Below are positions 8,847 through 17,286 of a stretch of 64,000 bases of DNA, piece by piece. The stretch is from Trinickia dabaoshanensis. Its GTDB lineage: Bacteria; Pseudomonadota; Gammaproteobacteria; Burkholderiales; Burkholderiaceae. Within the stretch, counting starts at the first letter, position 1. Each line of letters starts with the position of its first letter. The stretch is taken from NCBI RefSeq assembly GCF_002879885.1, contig NZ_PNYA01000034.1, positions 1 to 64,000 on the forward strand. Reading direction: 5' to 3'. The translations under genes and the position numbers were made by a program. The notes under the pieces were generated by a model. The model ran no database searches. It was not told the DNA's origin and saw nothing but the letters and a program-made list of their open reading frames with translations.

Positions 8847-9755
8847 TCACAACTCGACCAATCTTTGGCCTATCCGCTCATGCCGCGAGGCGATGGGGTC
8901 GAACATCGAGTCTGCGACGGAATCCGCATCGGTGAAGGCATCCACCGCCTTGCCGTAGTAGGTCCGCGCCGTGTTCAGGAACCGTACGGCATTGACTTTG
9001 TATTCCGCGATCAAGCTTTGCTGGTAGTCCTCTCGCGCCGTCTCGTCCATGACGTACTGCTTACGATCCCATCCGGTATAGGGGTCGATTAAGGCAGGAG
9101 CATCCGCCATCGTGAGATTCGCGATCTTGTTCACTTCGCCAACGGCTTGCGCGAGCGCACCGTCCGCATATTGCAAGAACTGCACGGCGAGCGTCGCTTG
9201 CGACTGTTCGTCGACCTTCAACCCGACGAGTGCCTCGGCACCGGACACGTTGCCTCGCGCAATCCAATCGTCGTCGATGAATTTCACGAGCTTGCTCTGC
9301 TTGAAGCGGACGCGGCGGGAGAATCGCAGCTTCGAACCGACTCGTCGAAAGAAGCTACCGGACCTGCGCTGCCTCATGATCGATCGGGGCGGGGACGCGC
9401 TTTCGCCGATGCCGCGACCTGCCGCGCCGGGCGAAACTTCGGAGTCGGGCTTGGCATATACGACCGTGAGCGGGTCGTCGTCTCTGTACGGCCGTAAGCG
9501 GGAGTATGTCGTTCGTGCCCAGTTGAGGACGGGCATGAAGGAAACATGCCCCGACGGATCGATGCGATTGATCGGATCGCCCGCGCAGTACGCATACGGA
9601 CCGAGCCCGCCGCCACCGAATGGACTGAGGGCATCCGCCACGTTGAAACCCATTCGGCCCGCGAGATACCACCGGTAGCCGTCGCCCAGCGGATAAGCGA
9701 ACGTGACGGGATCCCGATAGGCGCCGGAGAACGCTAACGACGTGGTCTTGCGCAT
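8847..9755 (-). CDS. Mini-RHS protein 1 (RHS repeat-associated core plus unknown tail)
   Basis: 302-residue protein that begins with an RHS-associated core (about residues 8-70: YRWYLAGRMGF, LSPFGGGGLGPYAYCAG, DPINRIDPSGH). There are no preceding YD repeats and no signal peptide. The tail (about 71-302) is basic near residues 125-155 and then mainly helical and acidic. I do not recognise it. Full-length RHS proteins carry variable C-terminal toxins after this core, so this is a stand-alone core-plus-tail unit. It lies 39 nt downstream of a paralogue with a different tail. No obvious immunity gene follows. Function unknown. Confidence 0.8.
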   Translation of the reverse strand: MRKTTSLAFSGAYRDPVTFAYPLGDGYRWYLAGRMGFNVADALSPFGGGGLGPYAYCAGDPINRIDPSGHVSFMPVLNWARTTYSRLRPYRDDDPLTVVYAKPDSEVSPGAAGRGIGESASPPRSIMRQRRSGSFFRRVGSKLRFSRRVRFKQSKLVKFIDDDWIARGNVSGAEALVGLKVDEQSQATLAVQFLQYADGALAQAVGEVNKIANLTMADAPALIDPYTGWDRKQYVMDETAREDYQQSLIAEYKVNAVRFLNTARTYYGKAVDAFTDADSVADSMFDPIASRHERIGQRLVEL

Positions 9756-9794
9756 CGTTCATCCGGCGTAAGCATGCATCGCATCGAGCGCTCC

Positions 9795-10658
9795 CTATTG
9801 GAAAATATCGCTGCCGTAGACCATGGAACTCAACTTCTCGCTCCCGTAATCCAACAACAAACGCTTCGCCTCGGCGACGCGATCGGCGGGCACGTAGATT
9901 CCCCGAAAGTGGTCGAGGTTGATCGATTCGACGGTCAAGATATGCACGTCGCAACAACGCAGTGGCATATCGTTATCCAGCCCATATAGCACCGGAAACA
10001 CCTTGTCCGACGAACCGTAGCTGCTATAGACCTCTACGCTGAGCTTGGCCTTATGGAATCCGTATAAGCTGATCCCCAGGCTCGTCCCCGACCGGGTTTC
10101 GAGGTCGGTGACCGTATTACGGAACTCGCCGGAGGGCAACCTCGGTCCGTCACGGAAAAACCACGGCGTGCCGTCCATCTTTTCCATGCTCAAGAGTGCG
10201 CGAAATTTCGCCACGCCCTCGAGCGAGGCACTGTTCGACCCGTGCACGTACCACGATCCATCGGCTATGAGTTGACTCTTCCAAGTCGTCCACGGGACTT
10301 CAAACCGCTGCGGCTCCCACACATCATCCGACTCGCTGCGCGCGCGTGGTACGGCAACGCTAGCCGCCAATGAGCCGCCGTCCTCGGTTCCCCGCTCCGC
10401 CGCCTCGCTCACGGCACGCGCAGCGAATGCCCCGAGCGCCTCGAACGTGCGACCGGTGGGGTCCGCGCGGCTGACGGGATCACCGCCGCAATAGGCATAC
10501 GGATGGATACCGCCCGCGCCGAACGGACTCACGCTATCCGGCGCGTTGAAGCGCATCCGAGCCGGCCCGTACCAACGATAACCGGCACCGAGCGGATAAC
10601 CGCACGCGACGAGATCCCGATAGGTGCCCGTGAATCCGATTCGGATGTTTGCGGTCAT
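9795..10658 (-). CDS. Mini-RHS protein 2 (RHS repeat-associated core plus different tail)
   Basis: 287-residue protein with the same N-terminal RHS core (about residues 8-70: YRWYGPARMRFNAPD, VSPFGAGGIHPYAYCGG, DPVSRADPTGR). The tail has no visible resemblance to that of mini-RHS 1. It includes WYVHGSNSASLEGVAKF near residues 137-153 and ends in a helical segment with VPADRVAEAKRLLLD. The HGSNSASL stretch is loosely reminiscent of the first motif of ADP-ribosyltransferase-like folds, but this is a guess. The two mini-RHS genes form a probable two-gene leftward transcript. Confidence 0.8.
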   Translation of the reverse strand: MTANIRIGFTGTYRDLVACGYPLGAGYRWYGPARMRFNAPDSVSPFGAGGIHPYAYCGGDPVSRADPTGRTFEALGAFAARAVSEAAERGTEDGGSLAASVAVPRARSESDDVWEPQRFEVPWTTWKSQLIADGSWYVHGSNSASLEGVAKFRALLSMEKMDGTPWFFRDGPRLPSGEFRNTVTDLETRSGTSLGISLYGFHKAKLSVEVYSSYGSSDKVFPVLYGLDNDMPLRCCDVHILTVESINLDHFRGIYVPADRVAEAKRLLLDYGSEKLSSMVYGSDIFQ

Positions 10659-10823
10659 GGTCCATGTCGTCTAAAGAAGGACGCGCGCCCATTACGAACC
10701 TCACATCACGCAAGCGTGCGAGCCAGCCCTGTTCGTCGATCCTACGGCCAAGCGTCGTTCGCCGCGCTGGTAAAACTGATAGCCTCGGTGCGGCTAAACC
10801 CTCGACGCTTCTCAAATAACCGC

Positions 10824-12011
10824 TCAGGCGCGGGCGAGGAAACGCGTCAAACGATCGACGCCGTCCAAAAGCTTGCGATCGTCGCTCACGGCATGACACC
10901 AACGCAGCCATCCGTCTCCCTCGGGGCCGAAGGCCGAACCAGGCGCGAGGCCGAGGCCGACTTCGCTCACGAGCTTCTTGGCGAGATCGAGCGAATCGTC
11001 GAAACCGGCGAGGCGGAAGAACACATACATGGCCCCGCCCGCTTCGGGCACCTGCACGCCGGGCAGCGATTGCAGCGCTTGCGAAAGCAGCGTGCGCGTA
11101 TGCGACAAGCGAGACCGCAGGCGTGCGATCTCGGGCTCGCCGCGCTGCAACGCAATGGCCGCGGCCCGCTGCACGGGCTCGAATACGCATGAGAAGTTGT
11201 ATTCGATGATCTTCGCCAAGTCTGCCGTGAGTTCATCGGGCACGACCATCCATCCCGCGCGCCAACCCGTCATCGACCAAGCCTTCGAGAAGCTATTGAC
11301 CGAAATGATGCGGTCGCCCGCTTCCCCGTGCCGAAGAAACGACGGCGCCGAGCGCCGATTCTCGTCATAGACCAATCGCTCATACACGTCGTCGCAGATG
11401 ATCCAAATGCCATGCTTGCGGCAGTGACTCAAGATCGCTTCGACGCTTTGCTCGTCGATGGTCCATCCCGTGGGATTATTCGGCGAATTGACGATCACCG
11501 CCCGCGTATCCGGCGTGAGTACGTCCAGCAGCCGATCGAGGTCGAGCGTCCATCGGCCATTGCTGACGCACAAGGGGACGCGGTCCACTCGGGCACCGAG
11601 GATCTTGGGGATTTCACAAATGTTGGGCCACAACGGAGTCACCGCAACGACGCGATCCTGCGGCGACAGCAGCAGTTCCGAGGCGATCATGAGGGCTGTC
11701 ACGCCCGAACTCGTCACGGCGATTCGCTCGTCCCCGATCGGTCGCGCATGCAACTCCGAGAGATAGGTGGCGATGTGTTCGCGCAGATACGGCCTGCCCA
11801 AGTTCTGCGAGTAGAACGTTTCGCCTTGCGTCAGCGAGCGCGCCGCCTCCTCGCGGATGAACGCCGCCGTTGCCGTATCAGACTCTCCGAACCAAAACGG
11901 CAAGACGTCCGCGCGGCCCATGCCGCTGTTGGCAACCTCTCGAATAAGGGAGCCGGCTAGGTCCTGGATAGCGGCTCTGGCCTGGAGGGGGTGAAAGCGG
12001 CGATCGGTCAT
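10824..12011 (-). CDS. PLP-dependent class I/II aminotransferase
   Basis: 395-residue fold-type I aminotransferase. Visible motifs are the cofactor-binding NSPNNPTG, DDVYERLVY and the Schiff-base lysine in SFSKAWSMTGWRAGW, with the terminal substrate-binding arginine in a GWLRWC segment. It resembles aspartate/aromatic aminotransferase-like proteins of broad range; the substrate cannot be assigned. It is transcribed alone, divergent from the LprI-like gene, with a palindrome in the shared promoter region. Confidence 0.9.
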   Translation of the reverse strand: MTDRRFHPLQARAAIQDLAGSLIREVANSGMGRADVLPFWFGESDTATAAFIREEAARSLTQGETFYSQNLGRPYLREHIATYLSELHARPIGDERIAVTSSGVTALMIASELLLSPQDRVVAVTPLWPNICEIPKILGARVDRVPLCVSNGRWTLDLDRLLDVLTPDTRAVIVNSPNNPTGWTIDEQSVEAILSHCRKHGIWIICDDVYERLVYDENRRSAPSFLRHGEAGDRIISVNSFSKAWSMTGWRAGWMVVPDELTADLAKIIEYNFSCVFEPVQRAAAIALQRGEPEIARLRSRLSHTRTLLSQALQSLPGVQVPEAGGAMYVFFRLAGFDDSLDLAKKLVSEVGLGLAPGSAFGPEGDGWLRWCHAVSDDRKLLDGVDRLTRFLARA

Positions 12012-12074
12012 AACTTGTCTCGGCGGGCAATGGCGGGTAGTGGCGGCGGGAAACGCAAGCGCGGCTTCCCGACG

Positions 12075-12099
12075 GCGATATTAGGTGGCTAATATTCGC
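12075..12099. promoter_or_regulatory. Inverted repeat in a divergent promoter region
   Basis: ATATTAG (12078-12084), 4-nt spacer GTGG, CTAATAT (12089-12095), flanked by GCG and TCGC. It lies 67 nt upstream of the aminotransferase and 86 nt upstream of the LprI-like gene. It looks like an operator for a dimeric regulator that is not encoded next to it. Confidence 0.5.
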
Positions 12100-12180
12100 A
12101 TGTCATTCCGATACCGGGGATGACGGCGGGAACGCCGCTCACCGCCCGCCTCCTCGAACACAGAAAAGCAACTACACCCG

Positions 12181-12615
12181 ATGAGAAAGCTGCTCACGAT
12201 TCCCATGCTGCTGGCGTGCCTGTCGGCGCACGCGAAAGATACCCATACGGAGCCTAGGCCCTATTCTCCGCAGTACTACGCCTGCTTGGATAAAGCGGGG
12301 CCCACCACGTTTTACGACCAAAGCGCTGATTCCAACTGCGACGCAGAGGAAGTCAAGTTTCAAAAGAAGCGCATCAATGCTGCCTACGGCAAGCTCGTGA
12401 AACTTTGGAAGGACAATCCGCAAACCGTCGCCCAATTCAATGTGGCGCAAAAGGCATGGGTGCAGTGGCGCGACAGTACGTACGCGTTGCTGCAAGAGGC
12501 CGGCGGAACGAACGGACAAGTGGTGTATCTCGTTAGCTCCGACTTCCTGCTGAGGTCGCTCGTCGATCAGGCGAACCTCTTGGAGACACTCGTCGCGTCC
12601 AACGGCGGCGGCTGA
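12181..12615 (+). CDS. LprI-like (DUF1311) secreted protein
   Basis: 144-residue exported protein. It has a signal peptide (MRKLLTIPMLLACLSAHA), then two cysteines (YYACLDK, DSNCDAEE) and the DUF1311 pattern of a helical domain ending in a WVQWRDSTYALL segment. The family includes the mycobacterial lysozyme inhibitor LprI; most members are uncharacterised. No strong ribosome-binding site precedes the ATG. It converges with the PepSY gene. Confidence 0.75.
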   Translation: MRKLLTIPMLLACLSAHAKDTHTEPRPYSPQYYACLDKAGPTTFYDQSADSNCDAEEVKFQKKRINAAYGKLVKLWKDNPQTVAQFNVAQKAWVQWRDSTYALLQEAGGTNGQVVYLVSSDFLLRSLVDQANLLETLVASNGGG

Positions 12616-12646
12616 CGAACGACGCGCCGGCTTCGCCCCGGAGGGT

Positions 12647-14194
12647 CTACGCAGTACGCCGAGCCCAAACACCCGTCGCTGCGCCTCGCGTCGCGCGAAC
12701 GTGCGCGATGCGCGCGACGTAGCCGAACACGCATGCCGCCGCCACCGCCGCGACGTCGATCGCGAGTAGCGCCCAGTCGTGTCGCGCAATCGACTCGAGC
12801 AGATCGCTTGCGCCCAATGCAACGTCGGCCAGCACGATGCCTGCGCACGCGACGGACGCGACGATCAGCAAATCGCGCGCGGCGAGGACCGGCGCCCGCC
12901 ACGCGCAATGGACGAGACTGGCCGCGAGCACGATGCCGAACACCCGATTCGCGCCGATTCCGGGCAAACATCGCGCGCCGGCGAATGCGACCGCAAGACC
13001 CACACAGGTGCCGATGCAAACCCCGACCGTCGCGCGCGCCACGTTACGCGCCGCAAGCGGCTGCACGGCCATATGGCGTTTGCGCCGCGCCTCGAGCCAC
13101 ATGAGGTTGCCGGTGAATACCATGGCTGCGCCGCAAAGGCCCAGGACGAAGTACACGCAGCGCAACGCAAGCCCACCATACGTACCGAAGTGAAGCCCGT
13201 ACACCGCGCTACCGACGGCGTGGTTCGCATCGCGCGCGCCGGCGTACTGGCCACCCGTGACGATGCCGCTATTCAACCGCAACGTCACCGCCCCGCGCGT
13301 GCCGAGCGCTCGTGGGACGTTGCCCCATAGCTCGGCCGTTCCCTTGGGCGCGCCATAGTCGACGAACGTGATCCATTCGGGTTCGAGATCCGGCACTTCC
13401 CGTCTCGCCGCCGCGAGCAGTTGCGCGGCACTCAGCGGCGCGGAATCGGATCGCGCCTGCTCGGCAGGCGCGGCGAGCGCATTCGGCGACCACATCGCTG
13501 GCAATGCCGCCGCGAATTGATGCCCGAACGCGATGTTGAAAGCGAATGCGATGACCGTCGCGAGGCACATGAAGCCCCCGGTAACGGCCACCATCGCGTA
13601 GTACGGCAACGCAAACAAGCCGAGCGCATTGTGCGCATCCTGCCAGAAGCGCTTGCGATTCTTCCCCGGCCGCAACGCGAAGATATCCTTTGCCATCCGC
13701 GGCCAATGTACGACCAAGCCGCTCAGCATCGCGAAGCCGAACGCGATCGATACCGCGCCCATCAGGTACGTGCCGAAGGGCGGCAGCGCGAGCGCGTAGT
13801 GCAGTTGATTGACGAACGAAGCGAGCCTCGGCGTATCGAGCGGCATAAGAGACGGCGCTCCACGCCCGGACGCATCGCGTCGATCCAGCGCCGCGAAATG
13901 CCAGCGTCCGCGTTCGAACCAATACGCCGTAGGATCCGGCATGGCCGCGCTCGGCCACACGATGCCGAAGCGCGTCGCGGCTAACGGATGCGCCGTCAGC
14001 ACGGCCGCGGCCAGCCGGTCGACGTCGTCCATCGACGGCTGCACATGGCGCGCCTGCGGGCGCTCCCAGCGGCCGATCTCGTCCTCGAACATCGTCAGCG
14101 CTCCGGCGAGAAAGGCGATGAACAGCGCGAAGCCCGCGACGATGCCGCTCCAGGTATGCAGCCACTGATAGGTCTTTAGCGTTTGCGCGCGCAT
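12647..14194 (-). CDS. PepSY-associated TM (iron-uptake) membrane protein
   Basis: 515-residue inner-membrane protein of the PepSY-TM family, which includes siderophore-associated ferric reductases. N-terminal TM in YQWLHTWSGIVAGFALFIAF, a periplasmic loop, a cluster of TM segments with GLVVHWPRM and WQDAHNALGLFALPYY histidines, and four more hydrophobic segments at the C-terminus. ATG 14194 begins the conserved MRAQTLKTYQWLHTW; the frame is open to 14404 but those residues overlap the upstream small genes. The start is 2 nt after the previous stop. Last gene of the siderophore uptake operon, probably releasing iron from the imported chelate. Confidence 0.88.
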   Translation of the reverse strand: MRAQTLKTYQWLHTWSGIVAGFALFIAFLAGALTMFEDEIGRWERPQARHVQPSMDDVDRLAAAVLTAHPLAATRFGIVWPSAAMPDPTAYWFERGRWHFAALDRRDASGRGAPSLMPLDTPRLASFVNQLHYALALPPFGTYLMGAVSIAFGFAMLSGLVVHWPRMAKDIFALRPGKNRKRFWQDAHNALGLFALPYYAMVAVTGGFMCLATVIAFAFNIAFGHQFAAALPAMWSPNALAAPAEQARSDSAPLSAAQLLAAARREVPDLEPEWITFVDYGAPKGTAELWGNVPRALGTRGAVTLRLNSGIVTGGQYAGARDANHAVGSAVYGLHFGTYGGLALRCVYFVLGLCGAAMVFTGNLMWLEARRKRHMAVQPLAARNVARATVGVCIGTCVGLAVAFAGARCLPGIGANRVFGIVLAASLVHCAWRAPVLAARDLLIVASVACAGIVLADVALGASDLLESIARHDWALLAIDVAAVAAACVFGYVARIAHVRATRGAATGVWARRTA

Positions 14195-14196
14195 CG

Positions 14197-14460
14197 TCAA
14201 CTCGCCGAACCGATCCGCTGCGCCGCGTAGAGGAGCGCGAACGCGACGAGATTGCCGCCCGCCAGATACGCCGCCAGGCGCCGGTGCGAAGCCACGCCAA
14301 CCCACCACGAAGCGGCGCCGACCCAAACGGGGATCGACAGCACCATCGCACCGATGGCCGAGTGCCGCCAGCCACCGGGCAATAGCATTGCGAATGCGGC
14401 GCACAGCGCGATGGAAAACGGCAACGCCGCAACCGACACGATCAAGAAGCGCAACGGCAC
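14197..14460 (-). CDS. Small membrane protein of siderophore operon (DUF3649-like)
   Basis: 87-residue protein with about three hydrophobic segments (LIVSVAALPFSIALCAAF, AIGAMVLSIPVWVGAASWW, AAYLAGGNLVAFALLY). GTG 14460 is chosen because a strong GGAGGGG lies 6-7 nt upstream. It overlaps the end of the upstream small gene and is followed 2 nt later by the PepSY gene, so it is translationally coupled at both ends. Small membrane proteins of this kind (DUF3649/DUF3325) are regular partners of TonB-receptor/PepSY operons; their function is unknown. Confidence 0.7.
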   Translation of the reverse strand: MPLRFLIVSVAALPFSIALCAAFAMLLPGGWRHSAIGAMVLSIPVWVGAASWWVGVASHRRLAAYLAGGNLVAFALLYAAQRIGSAS

Positions 14461-14738
14461 TTGTCCCCTCCCATGCGCCGGATCGCCAAGCGCCGAGTTG
14501 CCTCCACCGCGAACGGCATGGCGCAGCAACTCACGCCGATCGAGACGCAAGTCGCGCACAGGCCCGCAAGCCACCCTTGCGCCTCGATCCACTGCACCGC
14601 CGCGAGCAGCGCGAACGACGCGGCGAGACCGCTTGCCAAGCGGCGGTGCACGGCACCGCTCGGGACGGCCGCGGGCGACGCGCGCCAAGCCGAGGCCGCC
14701 GCGCCGAGGCTAGCGGCAAACGCAAGCCAACCGTTCAT
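14442..14738 (-). CDS. Small membrane protein of siderophore operon (DUF3325-like)
   Basis: 98-residue protein with three hydrophobic segments and the pattern QGWLAGLCATCVSIGVSCC that resembles the conserved part of DUF3325. It lies 74 nt after the TonB receptor and overlaps the next gene by 19 nt. Presumed accessory in iron-siderophore uptake; family assignment is by pattern and context only. Confidence 0.65.
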   Translation of the reverse strand: MNGWLAFAASLGAAASAWRASPAAVPSGAVHRRLASGLAASFALLAAVQWIEAQGWLAGLCATCVSIGVSCCAMPFAVEATRRLAIRRMGGDKCRCAS

Positions 14739-14812
14739 GCCGAAAAGTCCTCGCTATGGCCTGCTATATCGCTCGACGTATCCATCCTCGCTCCCGTCGC
14801 CATGCTCGCCCC

Positions 14813-16993
14813 TCAAAAGTCGGTCGACAGCGAGAACATCGCCGTGCGCGGCGCGCCTTGCGTCAGATAGCCGCCAAGGGTCGAGCTCCAGTAAGCGTGA
14901 TTGGCGACGTTCAGCACCATCGCGCGAAGCTCCGTTTCGTGACCGAACACCTTGCGGCGATAGCGCGCGCCGATATCGATGCGCGTCCAAGGCGCAATCG
15001 ATAACTGATTGGCCACGTCGAGGTACTGCTTGCTCGTATAGGTTGCCCGGCCCATCAGCGTGAAGCCTGTCAGCGCCGGAACGTCCCATTCGCCGGTGAA
15101 GGTGAACATGTAGCGGGGCACGCCGATCGGCCGATTGCCGTCGTCGGCCCCGCCCGCCGTGCCGCGCAAGGTGGCGTCGATCAACGTGCCGCCCGCGATC
15201 AGCCGTACCCCTTTGATCGGCTCGCCGAACATCGATACTTCGACGCCGCGATGGCGCTGATCGCCGTTCGTGCCGTAGATCTCCGTCGCCGGGTCCACGT
15301 ATGCGGACGGCTGATTGATCTGATAGACGGCGAGCGACGCGCCGTAGCGCTCGGCGTCGTATTTAACGCCCGCCTCGACTTGGCGCGCGCGATACGGCGC
15401 GAGCATTTGATTCGCGTTGCGCGCGGTCGAAGGCGCCTGTCCGCCCTGCGACAACGCCTCGGTACGATTCAAGTAAAACGACACGCTTCGCCACGGTTTC
15501 ACGACGAGCCCGAATACCGGTGTGGTCGCGGACTGATCGTAGACGGACGTGGACGCGCCCGTGTAGTCGTAATCGGCGACGTGGAGCTTTTGATAGCGCG
15601 CACCCAGCGTGAACAAAACGCGATCGTTCAGGAACCCGAGCGTGTCCGCGATCGCTGCGCTGCGCATCAAGGTCGTGCTCGTCAAACCGGGATCGTTCAA
15701 GTTGCCGCCCGAGAAAAGCGCAGCCGGTTGAGGCACTTGCACAGTGTCGTACAGGCTCGTCGGGAAGGTGCCCGACATGTCGTAGGCGCTGTACGTGTTC
15801 AGGTGAGAAATCGACACGCCCGCGCTGAGCCGGTGCGTCACCGGTCCCGTTGCGAACGCCCCGCGCACGCCCGCCTCGCCGGCCAGGCCGTCGGCCTTGT
15901 ACGGCACGCCCAATCGATAGCCTGACGTTTCGGTGGGCGAAACGTACGTCGGCGATTCGTATTGACCGCGTTCGCTGTCGTGATGGACACCCGCGCTCGC
16001 ATAGGCCGTCCAGCCCGGCAAGAAGTCGTATTCGGCTCGGACCATCGCGAGCGTGTCTTCAAGCGTGCTGTAGTTCCACGCTTGCGTGTAGTTGTAAGTG
16101 GCGGACGGAACAGCCGGGATCGCATTGCCTCGCACATACACGACCGAGCGCCCATCGGTGATCTTCTCGCGCTGGTAGACGAAATCCCCGTACACGCGCA
16201 GCTTTTCGCCGCGATAGTCGAGCGACACCGACGTAATCGCATCGCGCCGATGCTCGCCGTCGATCGACGTCTCGCCGCCGTGCGCGGCCGAATTGACGCG
16301 AATGCCGAACTGATCGCGATCGCCGAAGCGCCTGCCGACATCGACGTGCGTGCCGACCTCTCCGGAAGCCGTCCCGTCCAGCGTGATGCGCGTGAGCGGC
16401 TTGTCGTCAGCGCGTTTCAGCCGCAGATCGATGCCGCCGCCCACGCCCGAACTCGAAGGCGGCACGCCGCCGACGAACGAATTCGCTCCGCGGAACACAT
16501 CCACGCGTTCGAGCGCCTCGGTCATGACGAGTTGACGCGGGACGATTCCATACAAGCCGTTCAGGGAAATATCGTCGCCCTCGAGCGGGAAACCGCGCAC
16601 GACGAACTCTTGGGAGAAGTTGCCGAAACCGAACGCGCTGCGCACGGCCGGGTCGTTGGCGATGACGTCGGCGAGCGTCCGCGCCTGCTGCTGCTCGATC
16701 AGCCGAGACGTGTAGCTCGTGACAGTGAACGGCATGTCGAGGTTCGTCTGTTTGCCGAGCACGCCGTACTCGGCCCCGCGCGCAACCTGCCCGCCGGCGA
16801 AAGTCGGCGCATAGTCGCCTGGCAAGCTTGGCGCTTTGTCCTTGACGGTGATGGTGGGTAGCGCCACCGTGCCTTCGGCTTGCGCCGCGGCATGGCCGGC
16901 GATCGTCGAGAGCACGGCACCGGCGACGGAAACAGGAAGAATGCGACGCCGACGCGCGACGCCTCGAACAACACCCCGATTGCAGACAGACAT
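14813..16993 (-). CDS. TonB-dependent siderophore receptor
   Basis: Outer-membrane 22-strand receptor (726 aa from the chosen start). A long Arg-rich signal peptide (RRRRILPVSVAGAVLSTIAG, cleavage near AAAQA) is followed by a TonB box-like TITVKD, a plug domain (about residues 90-190, VVRGFPLEGDDISLNGLYG, ERVDVFRGANSF) and the barrel, ending in the terminal Phe (SLSTDF). It fits the ferrichrome/ferrioxamine (FhuA/FoxA) class of receptors; the chelate is unknown. ATG 16993 is preferred over the in-frame ATG at 17071, because the latter abuts the Fur box. No siderophore synthesis genes are nearby. Confidence 0.92.
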   Translation of the reverse strand: MSVCNRGVVRGVARRRRILPVSVAGAVLSTIAGHAAAQAEGTVALPTITVKDKAPSLPGDYAPTFAGGQVARGAEYGVLGKQTNLDMPFTVTSYTSRLIEQQQARTLADVIANDPAVRSAFGFGNFSQEFVVRGFPLEGDDISLNGLYGIVPRQLVMTEALERVDVFRGANSFVGGVPPSSSGVGGGIDLRLKRADDKPLTRITLDGTASGEVGTHVDVGRRFGDRDQFGIRVNSAAHGGETSIDGEHRRDAITSVSLDYRGEKLRVYGDFVYQREKITDGRSVVYVRGNAIPAVPSATYNYTQAWNYSTLEDTLAMVRAEYDFLPGWTAYASAGVHHDSERGQYESPTYVSPTETSGYRLGVPYKADGLAGEAGVRGAFATGPVTHRLSAGVSISHLNTYSAYDMSGTFPTSLYDTVQVPQPAALFSGGNLNDPGLTSTTLMRSAAIADTLGFLNDRVLFTLGARYQKLHVADYDYTGASTSVYDQSATTPVFGLVVKPWRSVSFYLNRTEALSQGGQAPSTARNANQMLAPYRARQVEAGVKYDAERYGASLAVYQINQPSAYVDPATEIYGTNGDQRHRGVEVSMFGEPIKGVRLIAGGTLIDATLRGTAGGADDGNRPIGVPRYMFTFTGEWDVPALTGFTLMGRATYTSKQYLDVANQLSIAPWTRIDIGARYRRKVFGHETELRAMVLNVANHAYWSSTLGGYLTQGAPRTAMFSLSTDF

Positions 16994-17073
16994 AGTTATT
17001 GAGCGAACAAGCAGACGGACCAAGGCCGCTACCCTCGTTCGGGTAGCGGGGAATTCTGAGATAGCTCGCATGA

Positions 17074-17108
17074 TAAATGCAAATGAGAAACATTTCTATT
17101 CGCATTGA
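17074..17108 (-). promoter_or_regulatory. Fur box upstream of the siderophore receptor
   Basis: Imperfect inverted repeat: TGCAAATGAGAAA (17078-17090) opposite TTTCTATTCGCA (17093-17104), the repeat form TGCAAATGAGAA/TTCTCATTTGCA seen at betaproteobacterial Fur sites. It is about 80 nt upstream of the receptor start, so iron should repress the whole operon. Confidence 0.7.
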
Positions 17109-17194
17109 TGATCACCCGGCTCTCTCGACACCGCTTGCGTCCCGCATGACCCGATGCTGCCCACTCCGGCGCACACATGATTGACAATCTACAT

Positions 17195-17207
17195 GTTGTA
17201 TAACAAC
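17195..17207. promoter_or_regulatory. Operator copy 1 (TTGT-N3-ACAA) before the lactonase gene
   Basis: GTTGT-ATA-ACAAC, a 5-bp-arm inverted repeat centred on 17201, 80 nt before the SMP-30 gene. A TTGACA at 17181-17186 could serve as -35. The same TTGT-N3-ACAA motif recurs at 25782-25792 and 31787-31797, and as ATGT-N3-ACAT at 19158-19168. Confidence 0.65.
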
Positions 17208-17286
17208 AATAGCCATACCTCCGTCGAGACGGCCGCAGTGGGCGGCGCTTTCTTTCGACGCCTCGCCTCACCGCAACGGAACATCC

